63,405 nt of DNA from Rhodococcus jostii NBRC 16295. GTDB lineage: Bacteria > Actinomycetota > Actinomycetes > Mycobacteriales > Mycobacteriaceae. Of the stretch, positions 32,870 through 40,994 are shown piece after piece. The notes under the pieces are model-generated. The model was not told the origin of the DNA. It searched no databases and saw only the letters and a program-made list of their open reading frames with translations. Position 1 is the first letter of the stretch. Each line of letters begins with the position of its first letter. The position numbers and the translations under genes are program-made. Where the stretch lies: NCBI RefSeq assembly GCF_001894825.1, contig NZ_BCWY01000059.1, positions 1 to 63,405 of the forward strand, read 5' to 3'.

Positions 32870-33844
32870 GTGGCACAGGCTGTTCGGTTCTACGAGCACG
32901 GCGCTCCGGAAGTCATGAAGTGGGAGAACGTCGAGGTCGGGGAGCCCGGTACCCACGGGGTCCGGATTCGGCACGAGGCCGTCGGACTGAACTTCGCCGA
33001 CACCTACTTCCGCACCGGCCTGTACCCGGCCGAACTGCCCGCGGGCATGGGAGTGGAGGCGGCCGGTGTCGTCGAAGAGGTCGGCTCCGGCGTGACCCAC
33101 GTGCAGGTCGGCGACCGCGTCACCTATACGGGCAGCCCCCTCGGCGCCTACAGCACCGAACGCGTGATGCCGGCCGCACCGCTGATCCCGCTGCCACAGG
33201 CGATCCGCTTCGACACCGCAGCCGCGATGACGATGCGCGGTCTGACCACGGCCTACCTGCTGCGCCGGATCCACCCGCTGAAGGCGGGCGACACCGTGCT
33301 GCTACACGCGGCGGCCGGCGGCGTCGGCCTGATCTTCACGCAGTGGGCAAAACTGCTGGGCATCAAGGTGATCGGCACCGTTTCCACCGACGAGAAGGCC
33401 GCGATCGCCCGCGCCCACGGGTGTGAGCACGTGATCGTCTACACCAGGGAGAACGTCGCCGAGCGGGTTCGGGAAATCACCGACGGTGCCGGCGTCCCGG
33501 TCGTATACGACAGCATCGGCGAGTCCACCTTCCAGACGTCGCTCGACTGCCTCGCCCGGCGCGGACTGCTGGTGTGCTTCGGAACGGCCTCCGGACCGAT
33601 TCCCCCGATCAACGCGATGCAGTTGGCCGTCAAGGGTTCGCTGTTCGTCACCCGCCCCGCGCTCGCCGATTACATCGCCGACCCGGCGGAGCGCGCCGAA
33701 CTCGCCGGTGAACTCTTCGGACACGTCGAGGCCGGCCGGATCCGAATCGAGATCAACCAGAGTTACGGGCTCGAGGACGCCGTCCAGGCGCACCGGGACC
33801 TCGAATCCGGCCGCAGCATCGGCTCCTCCGTGTTCCGACTCTGA
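32870..33844 (+). CDS. quinone oxidoreductase-type, zinc-independent MDR
   Basis: This 324-residue NADPH-dependent medium-chain dehydrogenase/reductase lacks zinc ligands, like Qor. The substrate domain contains GLNFADTYFRTGLYP and GVEAAGVVEEVGSGV. The cofactor domain has VLLHAAAGGVGLIFTQWAKLLG, and the segment CFGTASGPIPPIN follows. Enone or quinone reduction is the family activity. GTG 32870 has AGGAG upstream, and the longer frame is non-coding. It begins an 11-kb row of same-strand genes and lies 38 bp from the dioxygenase gene. Confidence 0.9.
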   Translation: MAQAVRFYEHGAPEVMKWENVEVGEPGTHGVRIRHEAVGLNFADTYFRTGLYPAELPAGMGVEAAGVVEEVGSGVTHVQVGDRVTYTGSPLGAYSTERVMPAAPLIPLPQAIRFDTAAAMTMRGLTTAYLLRRIHPLKAGDTVLLHAAAGGVGLIFTQWAKLLGIKVIGTVSTDEKAAIARAHGCEHVIVYTRENVAERVREITDGAGVPVVYDSIGESTFQTSLDCLARRGLLVCFGTASGPIPPINAMQLAVKGSLFVTRPALADYIADPAERAELAGELFGHVEAGRIRIEINQSYGLEDAVQAHRDLESGRSIGSSVFRL

Positions 33845-33882
33845 CAGCGCGCCACCACATTCACCCCGACGGAGACACCACC

Positions 33883-34797
33883 ATGACCGACACCACGCAA
33901 CTGACCTACTCGCCTGAACCGCACACGATCCTCTCCCCTTCCGGGTCCTTCCGGTTCGCACCGCTCACCTGCTCGATCGGCGCCGAACTGTTCGACGTGA
34001 ACCTCGGTGACGCCGCCCGCGACGACGCCCTGTTCGCCGAACTACGGGAACTGCTGCTCGAGTACAAGGTTTTGTTCCTCCGCGACCAGGACATGTCCCG
34101 CGCCGAGCACGTGGCGCTGGCCGAGCGGTTCGGCCCGCTCGAGGACCACCCGGCCGTGGGGAGCGACCCCGACCACCCGGGGCTGGTGCAAATCTACAAG
34201 GACCTCGACAGCCCGGCCGACCACTACGAGAACGCCTTTCACTGCGACGCCACCTGGCGGGAGAACCCGCCCATGGGCTGCGTTCTCCGCTGCGTGGAGA
34301 CGCCCCCGATCGGCGGAGACACGATCTGGGTGAACATGGCCCTGGCGTACGAGAAGCTACCCGAGCAGGTCAAGAAGCAGATCGACGGACTCCGCGCCCG
34401 GCACAGCATCGAGGCCTCGTTCGGCGCCGCGCAGCCGCCGGAACGGCGCCAGGCACTGCACCAGCGGTTCCCCGACGCCGAGCACCCCGTGGTGCGCACG
34501 CACCCCGAGACCGGCGAAAAGATCTTGTTCGTCAATGCTTTCGCGACCCACTTCGTCAATTACCACACCCCGGAGAACATCCGCTACGGCATCGACTACG
34601 CGCCCGGCAGCAGCAACCTGCTCAACTACCTGATCAGCCAGGCGTCGATTCCCGAGTACCAGGTGCGGTGGCGTTGGACGAAGAACAGCGTCGCGATCTG
34701 GGACAACCGGTCCACCCAGCACTACGCGGTTCAGGACTACTGGCCCGCCGTCCGCAAGATGGAACGCGCCGGCATCGTCGGCGACCGACCTTTCTGA
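33883..34797 (+). CDS. TauD/TfdA family Fe(II)/2-oxoglutarate dioxygenase
   Basis: This 304-residue enzyme shows the facial triad HCDATW (H120, D122) and distal H280 in NRSTQHYAVQDY. An Arg in KMERAGI binds 2-oxoglutarate. LLLEYKVLFLRDQDMSRAEHVALAERFG is the typical N-terminal block. Family members hydroxylate sulfonates, alkyl sulfates, phenoxyacids or gamma-butyrobetaine. Here it probably makes an early oxidative attack on the substrate that later reaches the beta-keto acid cleavage enzyme, but its exact role is unknown. Confidence 0.92.
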   Translation: MTDTTQLTYSPEPHTILSPSGSFRFAPLTCSIGAELFDVNLGDAARDDALFAELRELLLEYKVLFLRDQDMSRAEHVALAERFGPLEDHPAVGSDPDHPGLVQIYKDLDSPADHYENAFHCDATWRENPPMGCVLRCVETPPIGGDTIWVNMALAYEKLPEQVKKQIDGLRARHSIEASFGAAQPPERRQALHQRFPDAEHPVVRTHPETGEKILFVNAFATHFVNYHTPENIRYGIDYAPGSSNLLNYLISQASIPEYQVRWRWTKNSVAIWDNRSTQHYAVQDYWPAVRKMERAGIVGDRPF

Positions 34798-34846
34798 AAC
34801 CTTCTCTCCCCCTGTTGATCCGAAACCTCTCGAACGGAGAACACCC

Positions 34847-35899
34847 ATGCACTTCCACGACGACGCCCTCTTCCCCGAGACCCAGGAGAAGCTGGTCATC
34901 ACGTGCGCCCCGTACGGTCCCGAGTGGGAGCCGGACGACTTCCGCGAAGACCTGCCCCTGACGATGGACGAGCACGTCCAGAAGGCGGTGGACTGCTACG
35001 AGGCCGGCGCCACCGTCCTGCACATCCACGTCCGCGAACTCGACGGCAAGGGATCCAAGCGGCTCTCGAAGTTCAACGAGTTGCTCGCCGGACTGCGCCA
35101 GGCGGTGCCGGACATGATCCTGCAGGTCGGCGGATCGATCTCCTTCGCACCCGAAGGCGAAGGGGCGGACGCGAAGTGGCTCTCGGACGACACCCGGCAC
35201 ATGCTGGCCGACCTCGATCCCGCACCCGACCAGGTGACGATCGCGATCAACACCTCGCAGATGAACATCATGGAACTCATGACCGCCGACGACATCGCCG
35301 GCACCTCGATGGAGCGGCCCGAGCTCGCCGAGGCGTACCGGGAGATGACGGTCCCGGCAGGCCCGGCGTGGGTCGAGGAGCATCTGCGTCGCCTGCAGGC
35401 GGCCGGAATTCAGCCGCACTTCCAGCTCTCGAGCATCCCCCAGCTCGAGACCGTCGAGCGGCTCATCCGGCGCGGAATCTACACCGGTCCGCTCAACCTG
35501 ACCTGGGTCGGCATCGGCGGCGGCTTCGACGGCCCCAACCCGTACAACATCATGAACTTCATCCAGCGAGTCCCGGACGGCGCCTGCCTGACCCTCGAGA
35601 CCCTGATGCGCAGCGTGTTGCCGGTCAACACGATGGCGATCGCGATGGGCCTGCACCCTCGTTGCGGTAACGAGGACACCATCTGGGGACGTAAGGGCGA
35701 GAAGATGACCTCCGTCCAGCAGATCGAGCAGTTGGTCCGCGTCGCCGGTGAACTGGGCCGCGAGGTGGCCACCGGCAAGGAGGCCCGCGACATCTACCGG
35801 ATCGGCCAGACCTACGCCGATGCCGACGAGACCCTCGCCAAGCTCGGCTACGCGCCCAACCGCCGCCGCGGCCAGGTGGGCTTCACCCACCACGCCTGA
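34847..35899 (+). CDS. beta-keto acid cleavage enzyme (BKACE, DUF849)
   Basis: This 350-residue TIM-barrel enzyme matches the 3-keto-5-aminohexanoate cleavage family. KLVITCAPYGPEWE and LHIHVRELDGKGS carry the zinc-binding Glu and His residues. Later come LQVGGSISFAPEG, AINTSQMNIM and AIAMGLHPRCGNEDTIWG. The family condenses a beta-keto acid with acetyl-CoA and releases acetoacetate plus a new acyl-CoA. The CoA-transferase genes downstream would reactivate the acetoacetate. The particular keto acid cannot be told from sequence. GGAGA precedes ATG 34847. Confidence 0.92.
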   Translation: MHFHDDALFPETQEKLVITCAPYGPEWEPDDFREDLPLTMDEHVQKAVDCYEAGATVLHIHVRELDGKGSKRLSKFNELLAGLRQAVPDMILQVGGSISFAPEGEGADAKWLSDDTRHMLADLDPAPDQVTIAINTSQMNIMELMTADDIAGTSMERPELAEAYREMTVPAGPAWVEEHLRRLQAAGIQPHFQLSSIPQLETVERLIRRGIYTGPLNLTWVGIGGGFDGPNPYNIMNFIQRVPDGACLTLETLMRSVLPVNTMAIAMGLHPRCGNEDTIWGRKGEKMTSVQQIEQLVRVAGELGREVATGKEARDIYRIGQTYADADETLAKLGYAPNRRRGQVGFTHHA

Positions 35900-35931
35900 G
35901 TTCCGGCGCCGGGGGGATCTCGGTCACGACC

Positions 35932-35969
35932 GGGGAGAGAGCGGGTAGATCGCTGCTCGCTCTCTCCCC
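35932..35969 (+). terminator. strong hairpin between BKACE and MFS genes
   Basis: GGGGAGAGAGCG (35932-35943) and CGCTCTCTCCCC (35958-35969) are a perfect 12-bp stem with a 14-base loop. The following sequence is C-rich with a short TTTAT, not a strong U-tract. It may terminate, attenuate, or stabilise the 3' end of the upstream mRNA, dividing the gene train at 35.9 kb. Confidence 0.65.
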
Positions 35970-36006
35970 CACCCCTTTATCACTCCTGACGGCCATAGGA
36001 GGCCTC

Positions 36007-37338
36007 ATGGGACTGCCTGCCACCACCGCCCTGAACACCACCGCCCCGAATACCACCACCGGGAACAACGCTCCGGCCTCCCGGTCCCGGTTCTACCCGT
36101 GGATCGTCTTCGCACTCACCTTCGGTCTGCTGCTGTCGGACTACATGTCCCGGCAGGTCCTCAGCGCCGTCTTCCCGCTCCTCAAAACCGAATGGGCGCT
36201 CACCGATTCACAGCTCGCGTCGCTCAGCAGCGTCGTCGCGCTGATGGTCGGACTGCTGACGCTCCCGCTGTCGCTGCTGGCCGACCGGTGGGGCCGCGTG
36301 AAGAGCCTGCTCCTGATGGCCGTGCTCTGGAGCCTCGCCACGCTGCTGTGCGCGGTGGCGAACAGCTACGAGCAGATGCTCGGGGCCCGCTTCCTGGTCG
36401 GCGTGGGTGAAGCCGCCTACGGCAGCGTCGGCATCGCCGTGGTTCTCAGCGTGTTCGCCCCGCGAGTGCACTCCACACTCAGCGGTGCCTTCATGGGCGG
36501 CGGATCGTTCGGGTCCGTGATCGGCGTCGCCCTCGGCGGCGTGATCGCCGTCAACCTCGGCTGGCGCTGGTCGTTCGCCGCGATGGCCGTCTTCGGGCTC
36601 ATCCTAGTCGCACTCTTCCGGGCTCTGGTCTCCGAAAAGAAACTGGCGCAGCACGCGGCCGACGACGACCCGGCCGACGCACCCGGCCCCATCGGATTCC
36701 GGGCGCCGATCTCGAGCCTGTTCACCACCCCCGCCGTCGTATTCGCCTACATCGGTGGCGGACTCCAGATGTTCACCGCCGGTGTCCTGCTCGCGTGGCT
36801 GCCGAGCTTCTTCAACCGGTCCTACGGTCTCGCCCTCGACAAGGCCGGTGCGATGGCGTCGATCTTCGTCCTCCTCGTCGGCAGCGGCATGGTGGTGTGC
36901 GGCATCATCACCGACCGCGTGAGCCGCAACGATCCTGCACGGAAATGGACCACCGCGGTGATCTTCGGCGTGATCTCCCTCGTCTTCCTCGGCGCCGGGT
37001 TCCAGCTGCCGACCGGCACGCCCCAACTGGTCCTGATCGGCATCGGCGCCTTCTTCTCCGCCGGCTCGTCCGGCCCCATCGCCGCGATGGTCGCGAACCT
37101 CACCCACTCGTCGGTCCGTGCCTCGGCCTTCGGCACGCTCACCCTGGCCAACAACCTCCTCGGGCTGGCACTGGGACCCTTCGTCGTCGGGATGCTGGCC
37201 GACCGCTTCGGGCTGGTCACCGCATTGCAGATCGCACCCCTGATCTACATCGTCGCGATCGTGGCCCTGATCCTCGGCAAGCGCGCCTACCCGGCCGGAC
37301 GCCGCAAGCTCGCCGCCCTCACCGCCGCACCCGCCTGA
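36007..37338 (+). CDS. MFS transporter of the keto-acid/PHA cluster
   Basis: This 443-residue membrane protein has about 12 helices. It contains FGLLLSDYMSRQVLSAVFPLLK, a VVALMVGLLTLPLSLLADRWGRVKSLL signature loop between helices 2 and 3, and FLVGVGEAAYGSVGIAV. A loop rich in Asp and Ala lies at about 215-235. It most likely imports the acid that feeds the cluster. ATG 36007 has a strong AGGAGG site. The hairpin just upstream may mean it is the first gene of a second transcript. Confidence 0.9.
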   Translation: MGLPATTALNTTAPNTTTGNNAPASRSRFYPWIVFALTFGLLLSDYMSRQVLSAVFPLLKTEWALTDSQLASLSSVVALMVGLLTLPLSLLADRWGRVKSLLLMAVLWSLATLLCAVANSYEQMLGARFLVGVGEAAYGSVGIAVVLSVFAPRVHSTLSGAFMGGGSFGSVIGVALGGVIAVNLGWRWSFAAMAVFGLILVALFRALVSEKKLAQHAADDDPADAPGPIGFRAPISSLFTTPAVVFAYIGGGLQMFTAGVLLAWLPSFFNRSYGLALDKAGAMASIFVLLVGSGMVVCGIITDRVSRNDPARKWTTAVIFGVISLVFLGAGFQLPTGTPQLVLIGIGAFFSAGSSGPIAAMVANLTHSSVRASAFGTLTLANNLLGLALGPFVVGMLADRFGLVTALQIAPLIYIVAIVALILGKRAYPAGRRKLAALTAAPA

Positions 37339-37365
37339 TCCACATCCGAAGAATTGGAATCGACC

Positions 37366-37968
37366 GTGACCACCTCCACCTCACCGACCGTCGTGATCGT
37401 GCCCGGACTGCGCGACCATGTCGCCGACCACTGGCAGACGTTGCTCGCCGAGCGACTCGACACCGTCCGGACGGTGCCGCCGCTCGAACAGGACAAGCTC
37501 AGCCTCGCCGCGCGGGTCGCCGCACTCGACGCCGTCCTCACCGACATCGACGGCCCCGTCGTGCTCGTCGCCCACAGTGCGGGAGTGGCGATCACCGTCC
37601 ACTGGGCCCAGCAGTCCGCCCGCCCGATCCAAGGTGCCCTGCTCGCCACCCCACCGGACCTCGAGGAACCACTGCCCGCGGGATATCCCACCCCTGGGGA
37701 ACTCGAGCAGGGTGGCTGGGATCCCGTCCCCCGGGGCCGGCTGCCGTTCCCCAGCGTCGTCGCCGCCAGCACCAACGATCCGATGGCCCGATTCCGTCGG
37801 GTCGCCGGGATGGCCGAGTCGTGGGGCAGCAAGCTCGTCGACCTGGGTGCCGTCGGCCACCTCAACCCCGCCGCCGGCTACGGGTACTGGCCGTACGCCG
37901 AGGAACTGCTCCGAGACCTCATCGAGAGCACGGTCGTCCCCGGCCTCGCGAACGCGGATGCCCGATGA
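37366..37968 (+). CDS. small alpha/beta hydrolase (RBBP9/YdeN-like)
   Basis: This 200-residue hydrolase has VVIVPGLRDHVADHWQTLL at the start, VVLVAHSAGVAITVHWA with the Ser nucleophile, and DLGAVGHLNPAAGYG with the catalytic His. The short length and motif order place it in the RBBP9/YdeN group of serine hydrolases. It could cleave a thioester or ester formed in the pathway. GTG 37366 has GGAA upstream. Its stop overlaps the CoA-transferase alpha start (ATGA), indicating coupling. Confidence 0.85.
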   Translation: MTTSTSPTVVIVPGLRDHVADHWQTLLAERLDTVRTVPPLEQDKLSLAARVAALDAVLTDIDGPVVLVAHSAGVAITVHWAQQSARPIQGALLATPPDLEEPLPAGYPTPGELEQGGWDPVPRGRLPFPSVVAASTNDPMARFRRVAGMAESWGSKLVDLGAVGHLNPAAGYGYWPYAEELLRDLIESTVVPGLANADAR

Positions 37969-38723
37969 CGCGCAAGGTCTTCGGTTCGGCCGCCGACGCC
38001 GTCGCGGACATCACTTCCGGTGCGTCGCTGGCGGTCGGCGGGTTCGGGTTGTGCGGCATCCCGGACGAGCTGATCGCCGCGATCGCCGCCGGTGACGCCA
38101 CCGACCTGGAGGTGTTCTCCAACAACTGCGGTATCGACGGTCACGGGCTCGGGATCCTGCTCACCCGCAACCGGATTCGACGCGTCACCGCGTCGTATGT
38201 GGGGGAGAACAAGGAATTCGCCCGCCAGTACCTGTCGGGTGAACTCGAAGTCGAGCTGACACCGCAGGGAACCCTGGCCGAGAAGCTACGGGCAGGCGGC
38301 GCGGGGATCCCCGCGTTCTTCACCCCCGCCGGGGTCGGAACGCCCGTGTCCGACGGCGGGCTGCCGTGGCGGTACGCACCCGACGGATCGGTGGCCCTCG
38401 CGTCCCCGGCCAAGGAGATCCGCGAGTTCGCGGGTCGCGACTACGTGCTCGAGGAGTCGATCACCGCCGACTTCGCGCTCGTCCACGCCCGCATCGGTGA
38501 CAGCGAGGGCAACCTCGTGTTCGCGAAGTCCGCAGGCAACTTCAACCCGCTCGCCGCGATGGCCGGCCGCATCTGCATCGCACAGGTCGAGCAGCTGGTC
38601 GAGCCCGGAGTACTCGACCCGGCGCGGGTGCACCTACCGGGGATCTTCGTCGACCGGATCGTCCACACCGGGACTCAGGACAAGCAGATCGAGAAGCGCA
38701 CCGTCGCCGCGAGGAAGGACTGA
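37965..38723 (+). CDS. scoA: 3-oxoacid CoA-transferase, subunit A
   Basis: This 252-residue alpha chain has KVFGSAADAVADITSGASLAVGGFGLCGIPDELI at the N-terminus, NNCGIDGHGLGILL, and the GIPAFFTPAGVGTPVSDGG loop of class I CoA-transferases. It acts with the next gene product as a heterodimer, moving CoA from succinyl-CoA to acetoacetate or a related 3-oxoacid. The match to ScoA/PcaI-type chains does not settle the acceptor, but the nearby BKACE, which releases acetoacetate, favours acetoacetate. The symbol is therefore provisional. Confidence 0.9.
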   Translation: MTRKVFGSAADAVADITSGASLAVGGFGLCGIPDELIAAIAAGDATDLEVFSNNCGIDGHGLGILLTRNRIRRVTASYVGENKEFARQYLSGELEVELTPQGTLAEKLRAGGAGIPAFFTPAGVGTPVSDGGLPWRYAPDGSVALASPAKEIREFAGRDYVLEESITADFALVHARIGDSEGNLVFAKSAGNFNPLAAMAGRICIAQVEQLVEPGVLDPARVHLPGIFVDRIVHTGTQDKQIEKRTVAARKD

Positions 38724-38724
38724 C

Positions 38725-39372
38725 ATGACGACCACCGTCGAGACGATCGGCTGGACCCGCGAGGACATGGCTGCCCGTGCCGCCGAGGAACTGTCGCCCG
38801 GCGAGTACGTCAACCTCGGCATCGGGCTGCCCACGCTGATCCCGAGCTTCCTGCCCGCCGGTGTCGAGGTGACCCTGCACAGCGAGAACGGCATCCTCGG
38901 CACCGGCCCCTACCCGGACGAGGACGCGGTCGACGCGGATCTGATCAACGCCGGCAAGGAAACGGTCACCGTCAACGCGGGCGCGTCGTTCTTCGACTCG
39001 GCGCTCAGCTTCGGGATGATCCGCGGCGCCCACATCGACACCGCCGTCCTCGGTGGAATGCAGGTCTCCGCGGCCGGCGACCTCGCGAACTGGATGGTTC
39101 CGGGAAAGATGGTCAAGGGCATGGGCGGCGCAATGGACCTCGTGCACGGCGCCCGCAAGGTCATCGTGCTCATGGAGCACTGCGACAAGTCCGGTGCCCC
39201 GAAGATCGTCGAGCGCTGCACGCTGCCACTCACCGGCCGCCGCGTCGTGCACCGCATCATCACCAACCTGGCCGTCGTCGACGTCACCGACTCCGGTCTG
39301 GTGTTGCGCGAGTGCGCGCCCGGTGTGACCGAAGACCTGGTCCGCGCCGCCACCGCAGCGCCGCTGTCGTAG
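38725..39372 (+). CDS. scoB: 3-oxoacid CoA-transferase, subunit B
   Basis: This 215-residue beta chain contains YVNLGIGLPTLIPSFLP and the catalytic Glu (E54) in HSENGILGTGP, where CoA is transiently bound. GGMQVSAAGDLANWMVPGKMVKGMGGAMDLV and the closing IITNLAVVDV are typical. ATG 38725 lies one base after the alpha-chain stop and AGGAAGG overlaps the alpha reading frame, so equimolar translation is likely. It probably supplies acetoacetyl-CoA to central or polyester metabolism. Confidence 0.93.
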   Translation: MTTTVETIGWTREDMAARAAEELSPGEYVNLGIGLPTLIPSFLPAGVEVTLHSENGILGTGPYPDEDAVDADLINAGKETVTVNAGASFFDSALSFGMIRGAHIDTAVLGGMQVSAAGDLANWMVPGKMVKGMGGAMDLVHGARKVIVLMEHCDKSGAPKIVERCTLPLTGRRVVHRIITNLAVVDVTDSGLVLRECAPGVTEDLVRAATAAPLS

Positions 39373-39406
39373 CGCTTCTCCCACTCCCACCACGAGAAAG
39401 TGTCCC

Positions 39407-40978
39407 GTGCTCAACCTCTCCGTCCTTCTCGAAGACTCCGCCCGCCGATTCCCCGATCGTGACGCCCTGATTCTCGGCGACGCACGGATGACCTACGCCG
39501 ACCTCGACGCCCGGTCCGACCAGGTCGCGAACCTGCTGGTGTCGGCGGGTATCGAACCCGGCGACACGGTCGCGCTCTCCTGCCCCAACATCCCGCAGTT
39601 TCCCGTCGTCTACTACGGCATCCTCAAGGCCGGTGCGGTGGTCGTGCCGCTCAACGTGTTGCTCAAGGACCGCGAGATCGCCTATCACCTCGCCGATTCC
39701 GACGCCAAGGCGTACTTCTGCTACGACGGCACCCCCGACCTGCCGATGGGCGAGTACGGGCGCTCCGCTTTTGCGCAGAGCCCTCACTGCCGCAGCATGT
39801 TCCGGATCACCACCGATCCGGATGCACCCGCCGCGATCGACGGGATCGGAACCCTCGTGGACGCCGTCGCGGATCACGACACCGAGTTCGAGACCGTCGT
39901 CCGTGAACCCGGCGACACCGCCGTCATCCTCTACACCAGCGGGACCACCGGAAAACCCAAGGGCGCCGAACTCACCCACGCCAACATGGTGCTCAATGCG
40001 CTCACCGCCAACCGCCTCTTCGACAGCACACCCGCCACCCACGACCGGTACCTGGTGACGCTGCCCCTGTTCCACTCGTTCGGCCAGACCGTCACCCTCA
40101 ATGCCGGAATCTCGGTGGGGGCGACCCTCGTGCTGCTGCCCCGGTTCGAGGCCGTCGCCGCACTCGACCTCATCGAACGGGAGAACATCACCGTCTTCGC
40201 CGGCGTACCCACCATGTACTGGGGCCTGCTCGGTGCCCTCGACGGGCACCCCGCCGACATCGATCGCATCGCCGGGAACATGCGGCTCGCGATCTCCGGC
40301 GGTGCCGCGCTGCCGGTGGAGATCCTCACCCGATTCGCCGACCGCTTCGGTGTGCAGATCCTCGAGGGGTACGGACTGTCCGAAACGTCGCCGCTCGCGA
40401 CGTTCAGCGACCCCGGCGGCGATCCCCGGCCCGGTTCGATCGGCGTCCCCGTGTGGGGAATCGAGGCCCGGCTCGTCGACAAGGATTGGAACACCGTCAC
40501 CGGATCCGGTGACATCGGCGAGATCGCGTTGCGCGGCCACAACGTCATGAAGGGGTACTACAACCGACCGGACGCCACCGCGGAAGTGCTGCGCGACGGC
40601 TGGTTCCGGACCGGTGACCTCGCCCGCGTCGACGACGACGGGTTCTACTACATCGTCGACCGGGCCAAGGACCTGATCGTGCGCGGCGGATTCAACGTGT
40701 ACCCCCGCGAGATCGAGGAGGTCCTCCTCGGCCACGACGCCGTCTCCCTCGCCGCCGTCGTCGGTGTTCCCGACGACAGCCACGGCGAGGAGATCAAGGC
40801 GTACATCATCCTCGAACCCGGCGCACAGGTCACCGCGGACGACGTGATCGCCTGGGCCAAGCAGCAGATGGCGAGCTACAAGTACCCGCGCACCGTCGAA
40901 TTCGTCACCACCCTGCCGATGACCGCCACCGGCAAGATCCTCAAACGCGAACTCGGCCGCGCCCCGGCCGCACTCTGA
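39407..40978 (+). CDS. acyl-CoA synthetase (AMP-forming)
   Basis: This 523-residue adenylating enzyme has the P-loop-like LYTSGTTGKPKGAELTH, then EGYGLSETSPLATF and GWFRTGDLARVDDDGFYYIVDRAKDLI, and the C-terminal Lys in MTATGKILKRELG. It activates a carboxylic acid to its CoA thioester. In this setting the substrate may be a 3-hydroxy or fatty acid released by the PHA depolymerase or the pathway substrate itself. It follows the transferase by 34 bp and precedes the PHA synthase by 16 bp. Start GTG 39407 is best supported. Confidence 0.92.
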   Translation: MLNLSVLLEDSARRFPDRDALILGDARMTYADLDARSDQVANLLVSAGIEPGDTVALSCPNIPQFPVVYYGILKAGAVVVPLNVLLKDREIAYHLADSDAKAYFCYDGTPDLPMGEYGRSAFAQSPHCRSMFRITTDPDAPAAIDGIGTLVDAVADHDTEFETVVREPGDTAVILYTSGTTGKPKGAELTHANMVLNALTANRLFDSTPATHDRYLVTLPLFHSFGQTVTLNAGISVGATLVLLPRFEAVAALDLIERENITVFAGVPTMYWGLLGALDGHPADIDRIAGNMRLAISGGAALPVEILTRFADRFGVQILEGYGLSETSPLATFSDPGGDPRPGSIGVPVWGIEARLVDKDWNTVTGSGDIGEIALRGHNVMKGYYNRPDATAEVLRDGWFRTGDLARVDDDGFYYIVDRAKDLIVRGGFNVYPREIEEVLLGHDAVSLAAVVGVPDDSHGEEIKAYIILEPGAQVTADDVIAWAKQQMASYKYPRTVEFVTTLPMTATGKILKRELGRAPAAL

Positions 40979-40994
40979 TACCGAAAGCACCACC

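Noticed and set aside
36795..37964. N-terminal 390-residue extension of the CoA-transferase A frame
   Set aside because: The extension is Arg/Pro-rich and lies across the MFS and hydrolase genes. The proper start at 37965 overlaps the previous stop and begins with the conserved transferase N-terminus.
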